The position numbers were made by a program, and so were the translations under genes. Shown piece by piece: positions 1 to 5,834 of a DNA stretch of 7,873 bases (its first letter is position 1; every line of letters starts with the position of its first letter). Below the pieces are notes generated by a model. It was not told where the DNA came from. It worked only from the letters and a program-made list of their open reading frames with translations, and searched no databases. Source of the stretch: CAZAGD01 sp049699975 (GTDB lineage: Bacteria; Desulfobacterota; SM23-61); assembly GCA_049699975.1 (NCBI GenBank), contig JBNAWB010000171.1:1-7873 (forward strand). Direction: 5' to 3'.

Positions 1-20
1 GGTACGAGTCGATTCCGACC

Positions 21-61
21 TAACCCTCTCCCCACGCCTGGGGAGAGGGGAGGGTAAGGGG
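21..61. repeat. G/C-run palindromic (REP-like) intergenic repeat
   Basis: A perfect 10-bp inverted repeat pairs 24-33 (CCCTCTCCCC) with 40-49 (GGGGAGAGGG) around a 6-nt loop. The right side continues as a purine-rich tail, GAGGGTAAGGGG, to position 61. The composition differs sharply from the AT-rich DNA around it. Elements of this CCCTCTCCCC/GGGGAGAGGG type are known as dispersed intergenic palindromes in many bacterial genomes. No thymine run follows on the plus strand, so it is not a standard intrinsic terminator in that direction. It may be the 3' boundary of a gene lying off the left edge. The copy number in this genome cannot be seen here. Confidence 0.6.
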
Positions 62-110
62 AATAAATGTAAATATTTAATCGCTCCGAGTAATAATTCT
101 AAGAAACTTC

Positions 111-137
111 TTGCCAACTCGTAGGATGTGTTATATT
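111..137 (+). promoter_or_regulatory. Candidate extended -10 promoter for the secreted HExxH protein gene
   Basis: TATATT at 132-137 is preceded by TG at 129-130, which makes an extended -10 element. A TTGCCA at 111-116 could act as -35, but the spacer is only 15 bp, so the extended -10 would have to carry most of the recognition. Transcription would begin near 144, leaving about 130 nt of leader before the preferred start at 274. No operator or riboswitch fold was recognised in 138-260. The call rests on consensus matching by eye in AT-rich DNA. Confidence 0.3.
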
Positions 138-260
138 GATATTCCATAATTCTCAAGGTCAAATTTTTTTATAGAGAAATAAACAGAAAGGCTTACCAAT
201 AACAATGGCTATAAAAACCAACCTTTTATGCCTAATTGCTAAAATAGGTAATCTAAGGCA

Positions 261-267
261 GAAGGGA
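261..267 (+). promoter_or_regulatory. Ribosome binding site that decides the start of the secreted HExxH gene
   Basis: GAAGGGA at 261-267 lies 6 nt before a TTG codon at 274, which is optimal spacing. It is 15 nt before the in-frame ATG at 283. The upstream in-frame ATG at 205 has only AGAAAGG (185-191), 13 nt away. Starting at 274 also places a signal peptide at the N terminus, which the 205 start would bury behind 23 extra residues. Confidence 0.5.
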
Positions 268-273
268 TTATAT

Positions 274-1671
274 TTGAGCATCATGAGGCAATTCTTTAAT
301 ATAGCAACAAAATTGCTCATCCTAATGGTAATTCCATTTGTTTTATCTGCAGATATTCTGGCGGCCGAGTATAGCCAAGTAATGGGGGAAATAACTTTGA
401 TTGAAGAACTTAACCTTGTTGATCGGCTTCCTCCTTCTTCTCCTCCGAATGATAATTCATATTATGCCCAAAATGTTACGGGAACTCCTTATACCCACAA
501 ATCAAAAAAGAAAGTTACTTTCCATATTTGTATTAACGGCGATCATTTTCTATTGAGCGACGTCGATCATGATCTAAAAGAATTTCAAGAAATGGACCAA
601 AAAAGCCAGTACCTGAAAACTGATTGCAGCGCTCGAAGAAAGCGAGATATTCGCCGCCCTGGCAGCTATACCACCGATGCGCAAAACATTAAACAAATCT
701 TTTTGCCCCCAGATAAAGCGAATAAGCTCTATAATTTAAATCTAACACCACATTTAAAAGTCATACCCCAAGAAAAAGGTAAATATAAAATTGAAGTATC
801 GACTACATATCTTAAAGCGCCGAGCGGCTACATGAAGCATGAAATTCATAATATTTGTAACGGAAAAGTCACGGGCTATCTTAATCAGTATCTCCCCGAG
901 GATTTTGGCAAAAAAGAATCCGGGTCAATCCATCAAGAGGAAGGGCATATGAGAACGATATATTTTGTCCCTTTTAAATTAGAAATGCTGCGGGGTGAAT
1001 GGCAAATCAATTATGATCCCAAAGGATGCCATGGTTCCTCGGTCATTAAATCCCAGTCCGCAAAAGATCCCCAAGGCAGAACTTACGAATTAATTCTAAC
1101 GGCGCATTGGACATTCAAACCTAACGACCCCTGCTCTCACTTAATCGAAGCCATCAAACAAGATCTTGCTTACGCAGAAGCCTATTTGGATCAAGCAACC
1201 AGAGAAAAAACTGCTGATCCGGAAAAATATAAATGCTTTGTCGACCGCAAAGCCTACGAGATATTGCATAGTTCTCCTCCTCCCCGCTGTATTCTGGAGT
1301 GCGAAGGAATGCCTGCTGATTGCCAAGTTAAAAAGGGGGAAGGAGGAGTAGGGGATGAAATAGGTGTCGATGGAGATTGCCACCTCGTAAACGAGGAAAT
1401 TTACCGGGAAAAAGCGCGCCGTAACTGTACACCTAATGAAGTCGTCGAAGGTATCTTAGCTCATGAAAAAACCCATGTATCCCAGTGTAAAGGGGATAAA
1501 GCCCGATTTAATGCTAAAGACACAACCATTAGAGGTAACATGGAAGTAGCGGCCCATTTGATTGGCATAGACCACATGCTTAAAAGCCTCAAGCGACTTT
1601 GCCCCGATTACGACCCTAGTCTTTTAGAAGAAAAGATTAAAGATATAAACCGCTCTCGCCTTAAACCGTGA
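274..1671 (+). CDS. Secreted cysteine-rich protein with a HExxH zinc-metallopeptidase-like motif, family not recognised
   Basis: I do not recognise the family. From the TTG at 274 the product is 465 residues; the ATG at 205 would give 488, the ATG at 283 would give 462. Residues 1-31 form a Sec-type signal peptide: short basic start, hydrophobic stretch (about 14-24), and small residues at possible cleavage points near 26 or 30-31. The remainder is hydrophilic with 13 cysteines, as expected for a disulfide-bonded periplasmic or extracellular protein. Near the C terminus, H397-E-K-T-H401 matches HExxH. A glutamate in NMEVAAH (E424) lies 23 residues after H401, where gluzincin-type enzymes place their third zinc ligand, so metal-dependent proteolysis is a reasonable inference. 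C405 follows closely. There is a basic cluster, ARRKRDIRR, in the N-terminal half. The first roughly 300 residues match nothing I know. It faces the tct block convergently and shows no functional link to it. Confidence 0.8.
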   Translation: MSIMRQFFNIATKLLILMVIPFVLSADILAAEYSQVMGEITLIEELNLVDRLPPSSPPNDNSYYAQNVTGTPYTHKSKKKVTFHICINGDHFLLSDVDHDLKEFQEMDQKSQYLKTDCSARRKRDIRRPGSYTTDAQNIKQIFLPPDKANKLYNLNLTPHLKVIPQEKGKYKIEVSTTYLKAPSGYMKHEIHNICNGKVTGYLNQYLPEDFGKKESGSIHQEEGHMRTIYFVPFKLEMLRGEWQINYDPKGCHGSSVIKSQSAKDPQGRTYELILTAHWTFKPNDPCSHLIEAIKQDLAYAEAYLDQATREKTADPEKYKCFVDRKAYEILHSSPPPRCILECEGMPADCQVKKGEGGVGDEIGVDGDCHLVNEEIYREKARRNCTPNEVVEGILAHEKTHVSQCKGDKARFNAKDTTIRGNMEVAAHLIGIDHMLKSLKRLCPDYDPSLLEEKIKDINRSRLKP

Positions 1672-1684
1672 AATAGAGCAGGCC

Positions 1685-3181
1685 TCAGTCGGCAATTTTT
1701 TTGTACTTCTGCCGCACAGCAGGAAAAATCATTATAACCAGAAGAAAGATCGTAACTATTAGAAAGGAAAGACTAATGGGACGGGTAATGAATATTGAAG
1801 GATCTCCATCGGAGATTTGCAATGCCCTCCTCAAATTCTCCTCGACTAAAGGGCCCAAAACAAAACCAAGCATCAAGGGGACAGGGCTGAATTCAAGAAT
1901 ACGAAACAAAACTCCCAGAATGCCAAAGATCACTAAAAGATATATTTCAAAAGTACTCATGTTTACGCTGTATATGCCGATAGAACAAAAAACCATTATC
2001 GCCGGGAAAAGCAAGCGATAAGGTACTTTGAGTAAGCTTACCCACAATCCGATAAGGGGTAGATTGAGCACAATTAACATCAAATTGCCAGTCCACATGC
2101 TGGCTACCAATCCCCAAAAAAGATCAGGTTTTTGCACCATTACCTGGGGACCAGGAGTAATCCCATGAATCATAAGGGCCCCTAACATCAAGGCCATAAC
2201 TCCACTTGCTGGAATACCCAAAGTCAACATGGGTATAAACTTGCATTGCGCATCCGCATTATTGGCCGACTCCGGGCCCGCTACCCCTTCAATTGCGCCA
2301 AGACCAAACCGCGAAGGGTCTTTTGCTATTTTCTTCTCTAACATGTAAGAGGAAAAAGCAGCGATGGACGGAGTAGTCCCCGGCAAAATGCCAAAAAAAG
2401 CTCCTAAGGCAGTACCTCTTAAAATCGCCCCAAAAGATTGACGCAAATCCTCTTTGGTTGGAAATAGATTTTTTACTTTTGAAGTATAGATTTCCCGTTT
2501 TTCAGACTCGCTTAAGTTGCTAACTATCTCCGCCACGGCAAATAGACCTACCGCAATTATCACCACCCCTATGCCATCTGCTAATTCATAAAAGCCAAAC
2601 CAAAATCGTTTTACCCCCGTTTCCACGTCAGACCCGACAATTCCTAATAGCAAACCTAAAACTACCATGGCTAAAGATTTGACCATGTCCCCGTGAGCAA
2701 GAACTGCGGCCGCCACCAACCCCATCAACATTAAAGAGAAATATTCTGGCGACCCAAAATCCAGAGCAAATTCAGCAAGCGGGGGACCAAATAAAGCAAT
2801 AAATAAGGTACAAACACAGCCGGCAAAAAAAGAACCGATGGCGGCAATTGCTAAAGCAGGCCCCGCTCGCCCCTGACGGGCCATTTGATAGCCATCTATA
2901 CAGGTAACAACGGAAGCAGTCTCTCCAGGAAGGTTTACCAATATTGAGGTAGTTGAACCGCCATACATAGCGCCGTAATAAATTCCGGCCAGCATAATTA
3001 TGGCAGCAACGGGCGGGATGTTATAAGTAATCGGTAAGAGCATAGCAATAGTAGCTAATGGACCTATACCGGGCAAAACGCCGATCAAAGTTCCAACCAA
3101 TACCCCAATAAAACAATAAAGTAGATTCTGCAAAGAAACAGCTACACTAAAACCAAGAAGAAGGTTACTAAATAAATCCAC
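1685..3181 (-). CDS. tctA: TctA, large permease subunit of a tripartite tricarboxylate transporter (TTT)
   Basis: This is the large membrane subunit of a TTT importer, which carries a carboxylate delivered by the periplasmic TctC, normally driven by an ion gradient. At 498 residues it has the usual family length of about 500. It is almost entirely hydrophobic, with roughly 11-12 membrane segments in two related halves. Family signatures are clear: PGIGP (37-41), YGGSTTSILVNLPGE (73-87), the second-half counterpart PGTTPSIA (267-274), GPESANNA (302-309) and GIPASGVMA (322-330). After the NNA signature the sequence reads DAQCK, where relatives usually have uncharged small or polar residues. The start is GTG with a strong AGGGGAG site (3191-3185) that overlaps the tctB stop codon. 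The 10-bp gap to tctB implies translational coupling. No clear terminator follows. The family is certain; the substrate is unknown. Confidence 0.96.
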   Translation of the reverse strand: MDLFSNLLLGFSVAVSLQNLLYCFIGVLVGTLIGVLPGIGPLATIAMLLPITYNIPPVAAIIMLAGIYYGAMYGGSTTSILVNLPGETASVVTCIDGYQMARQGRAGPALAIAAIGSFFAGCVCTLFIALFGPPLAEFALDFGSPEYFSLMLMGLVAAAVLAHGDMVKSLAMVVLGLLLGIVGSDVETGVKRFWFGFYELADGIGVVIIAVGLFAVAEIVSNLSESEKREIYTSKVKNLFPTKEDLRQSFGAILRGTALGAFFGILPGTTPSIAAFSSYMLEKKIAKDPSRFGLGAIEGVAGPESANNADAQCKFIPMLTLGIPASGVMALMLGALMIHGITPGPQVMVQKPDLFWGLVASMWTGNLMLIVLNLPLIGLWVSLLKVPYRLLFPAIMVFCSIGIYSVNMSTFEIYLLVIFGILGVLFRILEFSPVPLMLGFVLGPLVEENLRRALQISDGDPSIFITRPISLSFLIVTIFLLVIMIFPAVRQKYKKIAD

Positions 3182-3184
3182 TTT

Positions 3185-3191
3185 CTCCCCT
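3185..3191 (-). promoter_or_regulatory. Ribosome binding site for tctA adjoining the tctB stop codon
   Basis: Read on the minus strand, AGGGGAG (3191-3185) begins immediately after the tctB TAG stop (3194-3192) and stands 3 nt before the GTG start of tctA; the AGGGG core is 5 nt away. The ribosome terminating on tctB would cover the tctA initiation site, a typical arrangement for coupled expression of two subunits of one membrane complex. It also explains why the GTG at 3181 is chosen. Confidence 0.65.
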
Positions 3192-3638
3192 CTAATTCCA
3201 AAAGCTTTTTATTAAAGTAAAAGGCAAACCAAGTCCCCAAATAAACAAACTTACCGAAATTAAAATAAGTACCCCAATTAACAGAAAAACTTCTAAAAGC
3301 TTAAACTCCCTGCTGGCGTAAGCTGAGCAAAAAATTAAAGCAGCTAATGCGGGAATCAACCCCGCTCGCTCGATTAAAATACCAAAAAAAATTAGCGAAA
3401 ATGACAATAGGATTAGAGCACGCCAAGATACAAAGCCCCGCATCTGCTCTCCTTTAATTAGGCCTCTAATCATGATGGTCAACCCGAATAAAATAAGAAT
3501 TACTCCCAAAATGGTGGGGAAAAAACCGGGACCCATGTGGAGAACACTTCCAAAATGGTAGTCCCTGGCGATGATTACTGCTCCAGCACCTATCACTAAG
3601 AGCATTACACCGCCCCAAAAATCTTTATTTTTTGACAT
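3192..3638 (-). CDS. tctB: TctB, small membrane subunit of the tripartite tricarboxylate transporter
   Basis: This is the small, poorly conserved membrane partner of TctA. At 148 residues it is normal for the family (about 140-170). About four hydrophobic segments can be seen, near 8-25, 40-60, 74-106 and 114-142. Recognisable family features are KDFWGG at the N terminus (5-10), HMGPGFFP (34-41) before the second helix, and WGLGLPF (134-140) at the end. The KDFWGG element supports the ATG at 3638 over the later ATG at codon 12. The only Shine-Dalgarno-like site, GGGGAG (3658-3653), lies 14 nt upstream, which is farther than ideal. Together with the hairpin in the tctC-tctB gap, this suggests lower output than the binding protein. 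The identification rests on features and position between tctC and tctA. Confidence 0.93.
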   Translation of the reverse strand: MSKNKDFWGGVMLLVIGAGAVIIARDYHFGSVLHMGPGFFPTILGVILILFGLTIMIRGLIKGEQMRGFVSWRALILLSFSLIFFGILIERAGLIPALAALIFCSAYASREFKLLEVFLLIGVLILISVSLFIWGLGLPFTLIKSFWN

Positions 3639-3688
3639 AATTTTCTGGAAATCTCCCCAGTGATTTTATTAATTTTCAGAGGGATTTT

Positions 3689-3733
3689 CTTCCCCTTAAT
3701 ACCCTTCTATTGCCGAGGGGCACTAAGGGGAAG
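3689..3733 (-). promoter_or_regulatory. Intergenic mRNA hairpin between tctC and tctB
   Basis: CTTCCCCTTA at 3689-3698 pairs perfectly over 10 bp with TAAGGGGAAG at 3724-3733. Inside the 25-nt loop a second 4-bp stem can form (CCCT 3702-3705 with AGGG 3716-3719). In tctC mRNA the hairpin begins 53 nt after the stop codon and ends 50 nt before the tctB start. No uridine run follows it on the minus strand, so it does not look like an intrinsic terminator. A 3'-end stabiliser or processing barrier that lets the binding protein outnumber its permease is the likeliest role, as with palindromic elements after malE in enterobacteria. That role is inferred. The arm TAAGGGGAA also occurs at 55-63. Confidence 0.6.
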
Positions 3734-3786
3734 TCAGCATATAAGACTAAAATTAATTAAAAGTTGCCTAAGCCAAACTTAATCCC

Positions 3787-4776
3787 CTACTCTACTTTAA
3801 TTTTGCGTACTTCGATAACTTTTTTCCATTTGGCGGATTCAGCTTCCAGAAATTTCTTAAAGTCATCATGAATTAGGCCCATGGGCTCCGTTCCTTGAGT
3901 ATCAAATGTCTTTAGCACGTCTTCCATTTTGCAAATGGCCGCAACTTCTTTTGCTAACTTCTCTACAATTTCGGATGGAGTACCGGCTGGAGCAAATAGA
4001 GCCAGCATAATAGCTGATTCGTAACCAGGTAATCCGGATTCAGCAATCGTCGGTACATCAGGCATAAGTTTGCTACGTTTATTCCAACCATAACCAAGAG
4101 CCCTAAGCCTTCCCGCTTTAGCATGAGGCGAAATCATGGTAATAGAACCAAACACTACATGAGAATGGCCGCCGATGACGTCGGTCATGGCAGGCGCACC
4201 ACCTTTAAACTGAATGCTCTTGAATTCTGCTCCACTCATCATTTCAAAAAGTTCGGCAGAGAGATGGGTAAAAGAACCCGGTCCCGCGTTAGCATTGATC
4301 CACTTGCCCGGCTCTTTTTTAGCTAAATCAATCAACTCCTTTATCGATTTAGCCGGAACGCTCGGATGGACTGCCAGAACCACAGGGGAGATACCAGCTA
4401 AGGCTATGGGAGAAAAGGCCTTTTCCGGATCATATCCCAGCTTGTAAAGATATTTGGCAGTTACAAAGCCAGTTGAATGAAATAATAATGTGTATCCATC
4501 TGGGGCGGCCTTGGCCACCACTTCCATGCCTATTGTTCCCCCAGCCCCTGTGCGGTTTTCGACTACAAACTGTTTCCCCAAACGCTCACTTAATTTTGTG
4601 GCAATTATCCGGCCAACAATGTCTGTAGCTCCTCCGGGAGCAAAGGGAATAATAATCCTAACAGGTTTAGCTGGGTAAGTAGAAGCGCAGACAAAACTCG
4701 CCGATACCCAAAAAGCAAATTGGAATATGATAAAAGCTCCTAGCATGCATAATAATCCCCATTTCGTAGTTTTCAT
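3787..4776 (-). CDS. tctC: TctC / Bug-family periplasmic solute-binding protein of the TTT system
   Basis: This is the extracytoplasmic receptor that binds an organic acid and presents it to TctA/TctB. The 329 residues match the Bug family length. Residues 1-31 are a Sec signal peptide (KTTK, a long hydrophobic core, then SASFVCA), probably cut before STYPAKPVR, the characteristic mature Bug N terminus. C30 is not in a convincing lipobox, so a soluble periplasmic form is favoured. Ligand-loop motifs are PFAPGGATD (44-52), VENRTGAGGTIG (72-83) and PDGYTLL (92-98). Later family features are HLSAELF (171-177), KGGAPAMTDVIGG (191-203) and LMPDVPTIAESGLPGYE (237-253). The start is supported by GGAGGG (4787-4782), 5 nt before ATG. 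It is the first gene of tctCBA and is followed by a hairpin. Bug proteins bind varied carboxylates, so the ligand stays open. Confidence 0.96.
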   Translation of the reverse strand: MKTTKWGLLCMLGAFIIFQFAFWVSASFVCASTYPAKPVRIIIPFAPGGATDIVGRIIATKLSERLGKQFVVENRTGAGGTIGMEVVAKAAPDGYTLLFHSTGFVTAKYLYKLGYDPEKAFSPIALAGISPVVLAVHPSVPAKSIKELIDLAKKEPGKWINANAGPGSFTHLSAELFEMMSGAEFKSIQFKGGAPAMTDVIGGHSHVVFGSITMISPHAKAGRLRALGYGWNKRSKLMPDVPTIAESGLPGYESAIMLALFAPAGTPSEIVEKLAKEVAAICKMEDVLKTFDTQGTEPMGLIHDDFKKFLEAESAKWKKVIEVRKIKVE

Positions 4777-4804
4777 TTTTACCCTCCGTTATTTTTTATT
4801 AATA

Positions 4805-4833
4805 AATTTACTTTGCCCCATATAAAAAATCAA
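4805..4833 (-). promoter_or_regulatory. Weak candidate promoter for tctCBA
   Basis: On the minus strand TTGATT (4833-4828) and TAAATT (4810-4805) are separated by 17 bp. Each matches the sigma-70 consensus at four of six positions. The -10 lies 28 bp before the tctC ATG. Together with the hairpin after the hydrolase gene, this would allow the transporter genes to be transcribed separately. The DNA here is very AT-rich, so chance matches are common. Confidence 0.25.
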
Positions 4834-4940
4834 GGAAATTTAAAAAACAGCATTACCTTCAATCAAAAACGCGTGAAGATCATTAATTTTCTCTTCTGGG
4901 AAAGAAAAGATTATCTACCTGATTGCCAAAATAACAAAGG

Positions 4941-4985
4941 AAAAATTCCCGATTCTTTTGGTGAAAAAAAGAATAGTGAATTTTT
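4941..4985 (-). terminator. Nested AT-rich hairpin after the hydrolase gene, possible terminator
   Basis: Two concentric perfect 8-bp stems are present. The outer pairs AAAAATTC (4941-4948) with GAATTTTT (4978-4985). The inner pairs ATTCTTTT (4952-4959) with AAAAGAAT (4967-4974) around a 7-nt loop. They are joined by a symmetrical 3x3 internal loop (CCG/AGT). The structure begins 10 nt after the hydrolase gene's stop codon and ends in thymine runs on both strands, so it could stop transcription or fix an mRNA 3' end. Stem stability is limited because most pairs are A-T. The plus-strand gene at 274-1671 is too far away to need it. Confidence 0.45.
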
Positions 4986-4994
4986 TATTTTAAC

Positions 4995-5765
4995 TCATCG
5001 GTAACAATCGGGAGAGCGCTTTATTTTGTTCCAACATCCTGGTTCATGGCCGGGAAAAAGAGTTGCTTTTTCTCTATTGGCTAATTGGATTAAGCGATTC
5101 ATGCTATCCATAGCCAAACTGGCATTCCAGGTAACTCCTCCTGGTACTTTCAATTCAATATTCATCCAAGTATTTATAGCATCAAAGGCTAATAAGATTT
5201 TCCCAGATTCCGGCAGAGAAACAAGAACCGATTGATGACCTGGAGTATGACCGGGGGTGAAAATTAACCATACACCGGGAACAACTTCTGCGTCTCCTTC
5301 GCGGAGGTCGAGATTCGCTATTCCCTCATATAAGCTGCGCAGATAGGGCTTGCGAAAGGGACTATCCGGGAAAAGGGCAAAACGATATTCAGCCCGCTGG
5401 ATAACGAAAGTGGCCTGCGAGAAAAACTTGCATCCCCCAGCATGATCCCAATGCATATGAGATAGGATGACCATGCGGATATCTGCAGGTTTAAGGCCAA
5501 TCTCCTGCAAACGGTAGCGGATATCATCCTCTTCCTTCAAAAATAACTTCACATCTCGCGCCCGCTCTCCAGCGGCCGCATAAGGATCTTTTAAACCATC
5601 AGGATTTACTCCTGTCTCAATGAGTATAGGGCCATCATCAGTATCCAGCAAGCAAGCGCTAAATGGCGATATTACTTTCTCGCCCGGCCGCAGCAAAGCA
5701 ACCAGTACTCCATAATCAAATTCACCACCGCCACAATCCATCAAATAAAGCGCCCTTACACCCAT
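4995..5765 (-). CDS. Metallo-beta-lactamase-fold hydrolase, AiiA-like lactonase family
   Basis: This is a 256-residue dinuclear-metal hydrolase of the metallo-beta-lactamase superfamily, near the length of N-acyl-homoserine-lactone lactonases (about 250). The metal site is complete: H103-M-H105-W-D107-H108, H173 in TPGHTPGH, the bridging D195 in AFDA, and H240 in FPGHEPG. The layout (ALYLMDCG start, AVEYRFA-like IQRAEYRFA segment, TPGHTPGHQS) follows AiiA. Aligned by eye, the AiiA catalytic-site Tyr194 corresponds to N198, so lactone hydrolysis, and quorum quenching in particular, is not assured. No signal peptide is evident, so it is cytoplasmic. I chose the ATG at 5765 over the in-frame TTG at 5786 because AAGGAGG sits 4 nt upstream of it. 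It lies 69 bp after the ene-reductase gene on the same strand, suggesting co-transcription and a shared pathway. Confidence 0.9.
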   Translation of the reverse strand: MGVRALYLMDCGGGEFDYGVLVALLRPGEKVISPFSACLLDTDDGPILIETGVNPDGLKDPYAAAGERARDVKLFLKEEDDIRYRLQEIGLKPADIRMVILSHMHWDHAGGCKFFSQATFVIQRAEYRFALFPDSPFRKPYLRSLYEGIANLDLREGDAEVVPGVWLIFTPGHTPGHQSVLVSLPESGKILLAFDAINTWMNIELKVPGGVTWNASLAMDSMNRLIQLANREKATLFPGHEPGCWNKIKRSPDCYR

Positions 5766-5769
5766 TTCT

Positions 5770-5776
5770 CCTCCTT
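5770..5776 (-). promoter_or_regulatory. Strong ribosome binding site that fixes the hydrolase start
   Basis: AAGGAGG (5776-5770, minus strand) stands 4 nt before the ATG at 5765. A start at the in-frame TTG at 5786 would place this near-perfect Shine-Dalgarno sequence inside the coding region and encode a glycine/glutamate-rich extension (AEEGGE), a typical sign of an over-extended start. The site is the strongest in the window and implies high translation of the hydrolase. Confidence 0.7.
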
Positions 5777-5834
5777 CCTCAGCCAATCTTGATATCCAAA
5801 GTAAGATAATTTAAAAATTTTTTGCCAAACTACT

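Noticed and set aside
1..20. Possible tRNA 3' end or gene remnant at the left edge (GTCG-ATTC-CGAC inverted repeat, 8-19).
   Set aside because: The stem is only 4 bp, there is no GGTTCGAATCC T-loop match, no CCA end and no upstream sequence to test.
1141..1383. Minus-strand open frame of about 80 codons, and a plus-strand frame at 1166-1351, inside the secreted protein gene.
   Set aside because: Both overlap a longer gene with a signal peptide and motif, lack good ribosome sites and encode nothing recognisable.
1683..1702. GCC-TCAGTC-GGC followed by AATTTTTTT as an intrinsic terminator for the plus-strand gene.
   Set aside because: The stem is only 3 bp, too weak to call.
1701..2021. Plus-strand open frame opposite tctA.
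   Set aside because: It is antisense to a clearly conserved membrane protein gene, has no ribosome site, and its product looks like a shadow translation.
4123..4678. Plus-strand open frames at 4123-4326, 4214-4447 and 4490-4678.
   Set aside because: They are all opposite tctC, whose reading frame is strongly supported by family motifs.
4813..5004. Plus-strand frame of 63 codons in the hydrolase-tctC gap.
   Set aside because: It has no Shine-Dalgarno site, very AT-rich low-complexity content, and runs through the nested hairpin at 4941-4985.
5026..5527. Plus-strand frame 5026-5235 and minus-strand frame 5318-5527 within the hydrolase gene.
   Set aside because: They overlap the metal-binding core of the hydrolase in other frames and lack translation signals.
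4995..5786. Hydrolase start at TTG 5786 (263 residues).
   Set aside because: A strong AAGGAGG site sits correctly before the ATG at 5765, and the extra residues are the translated ribosome site.
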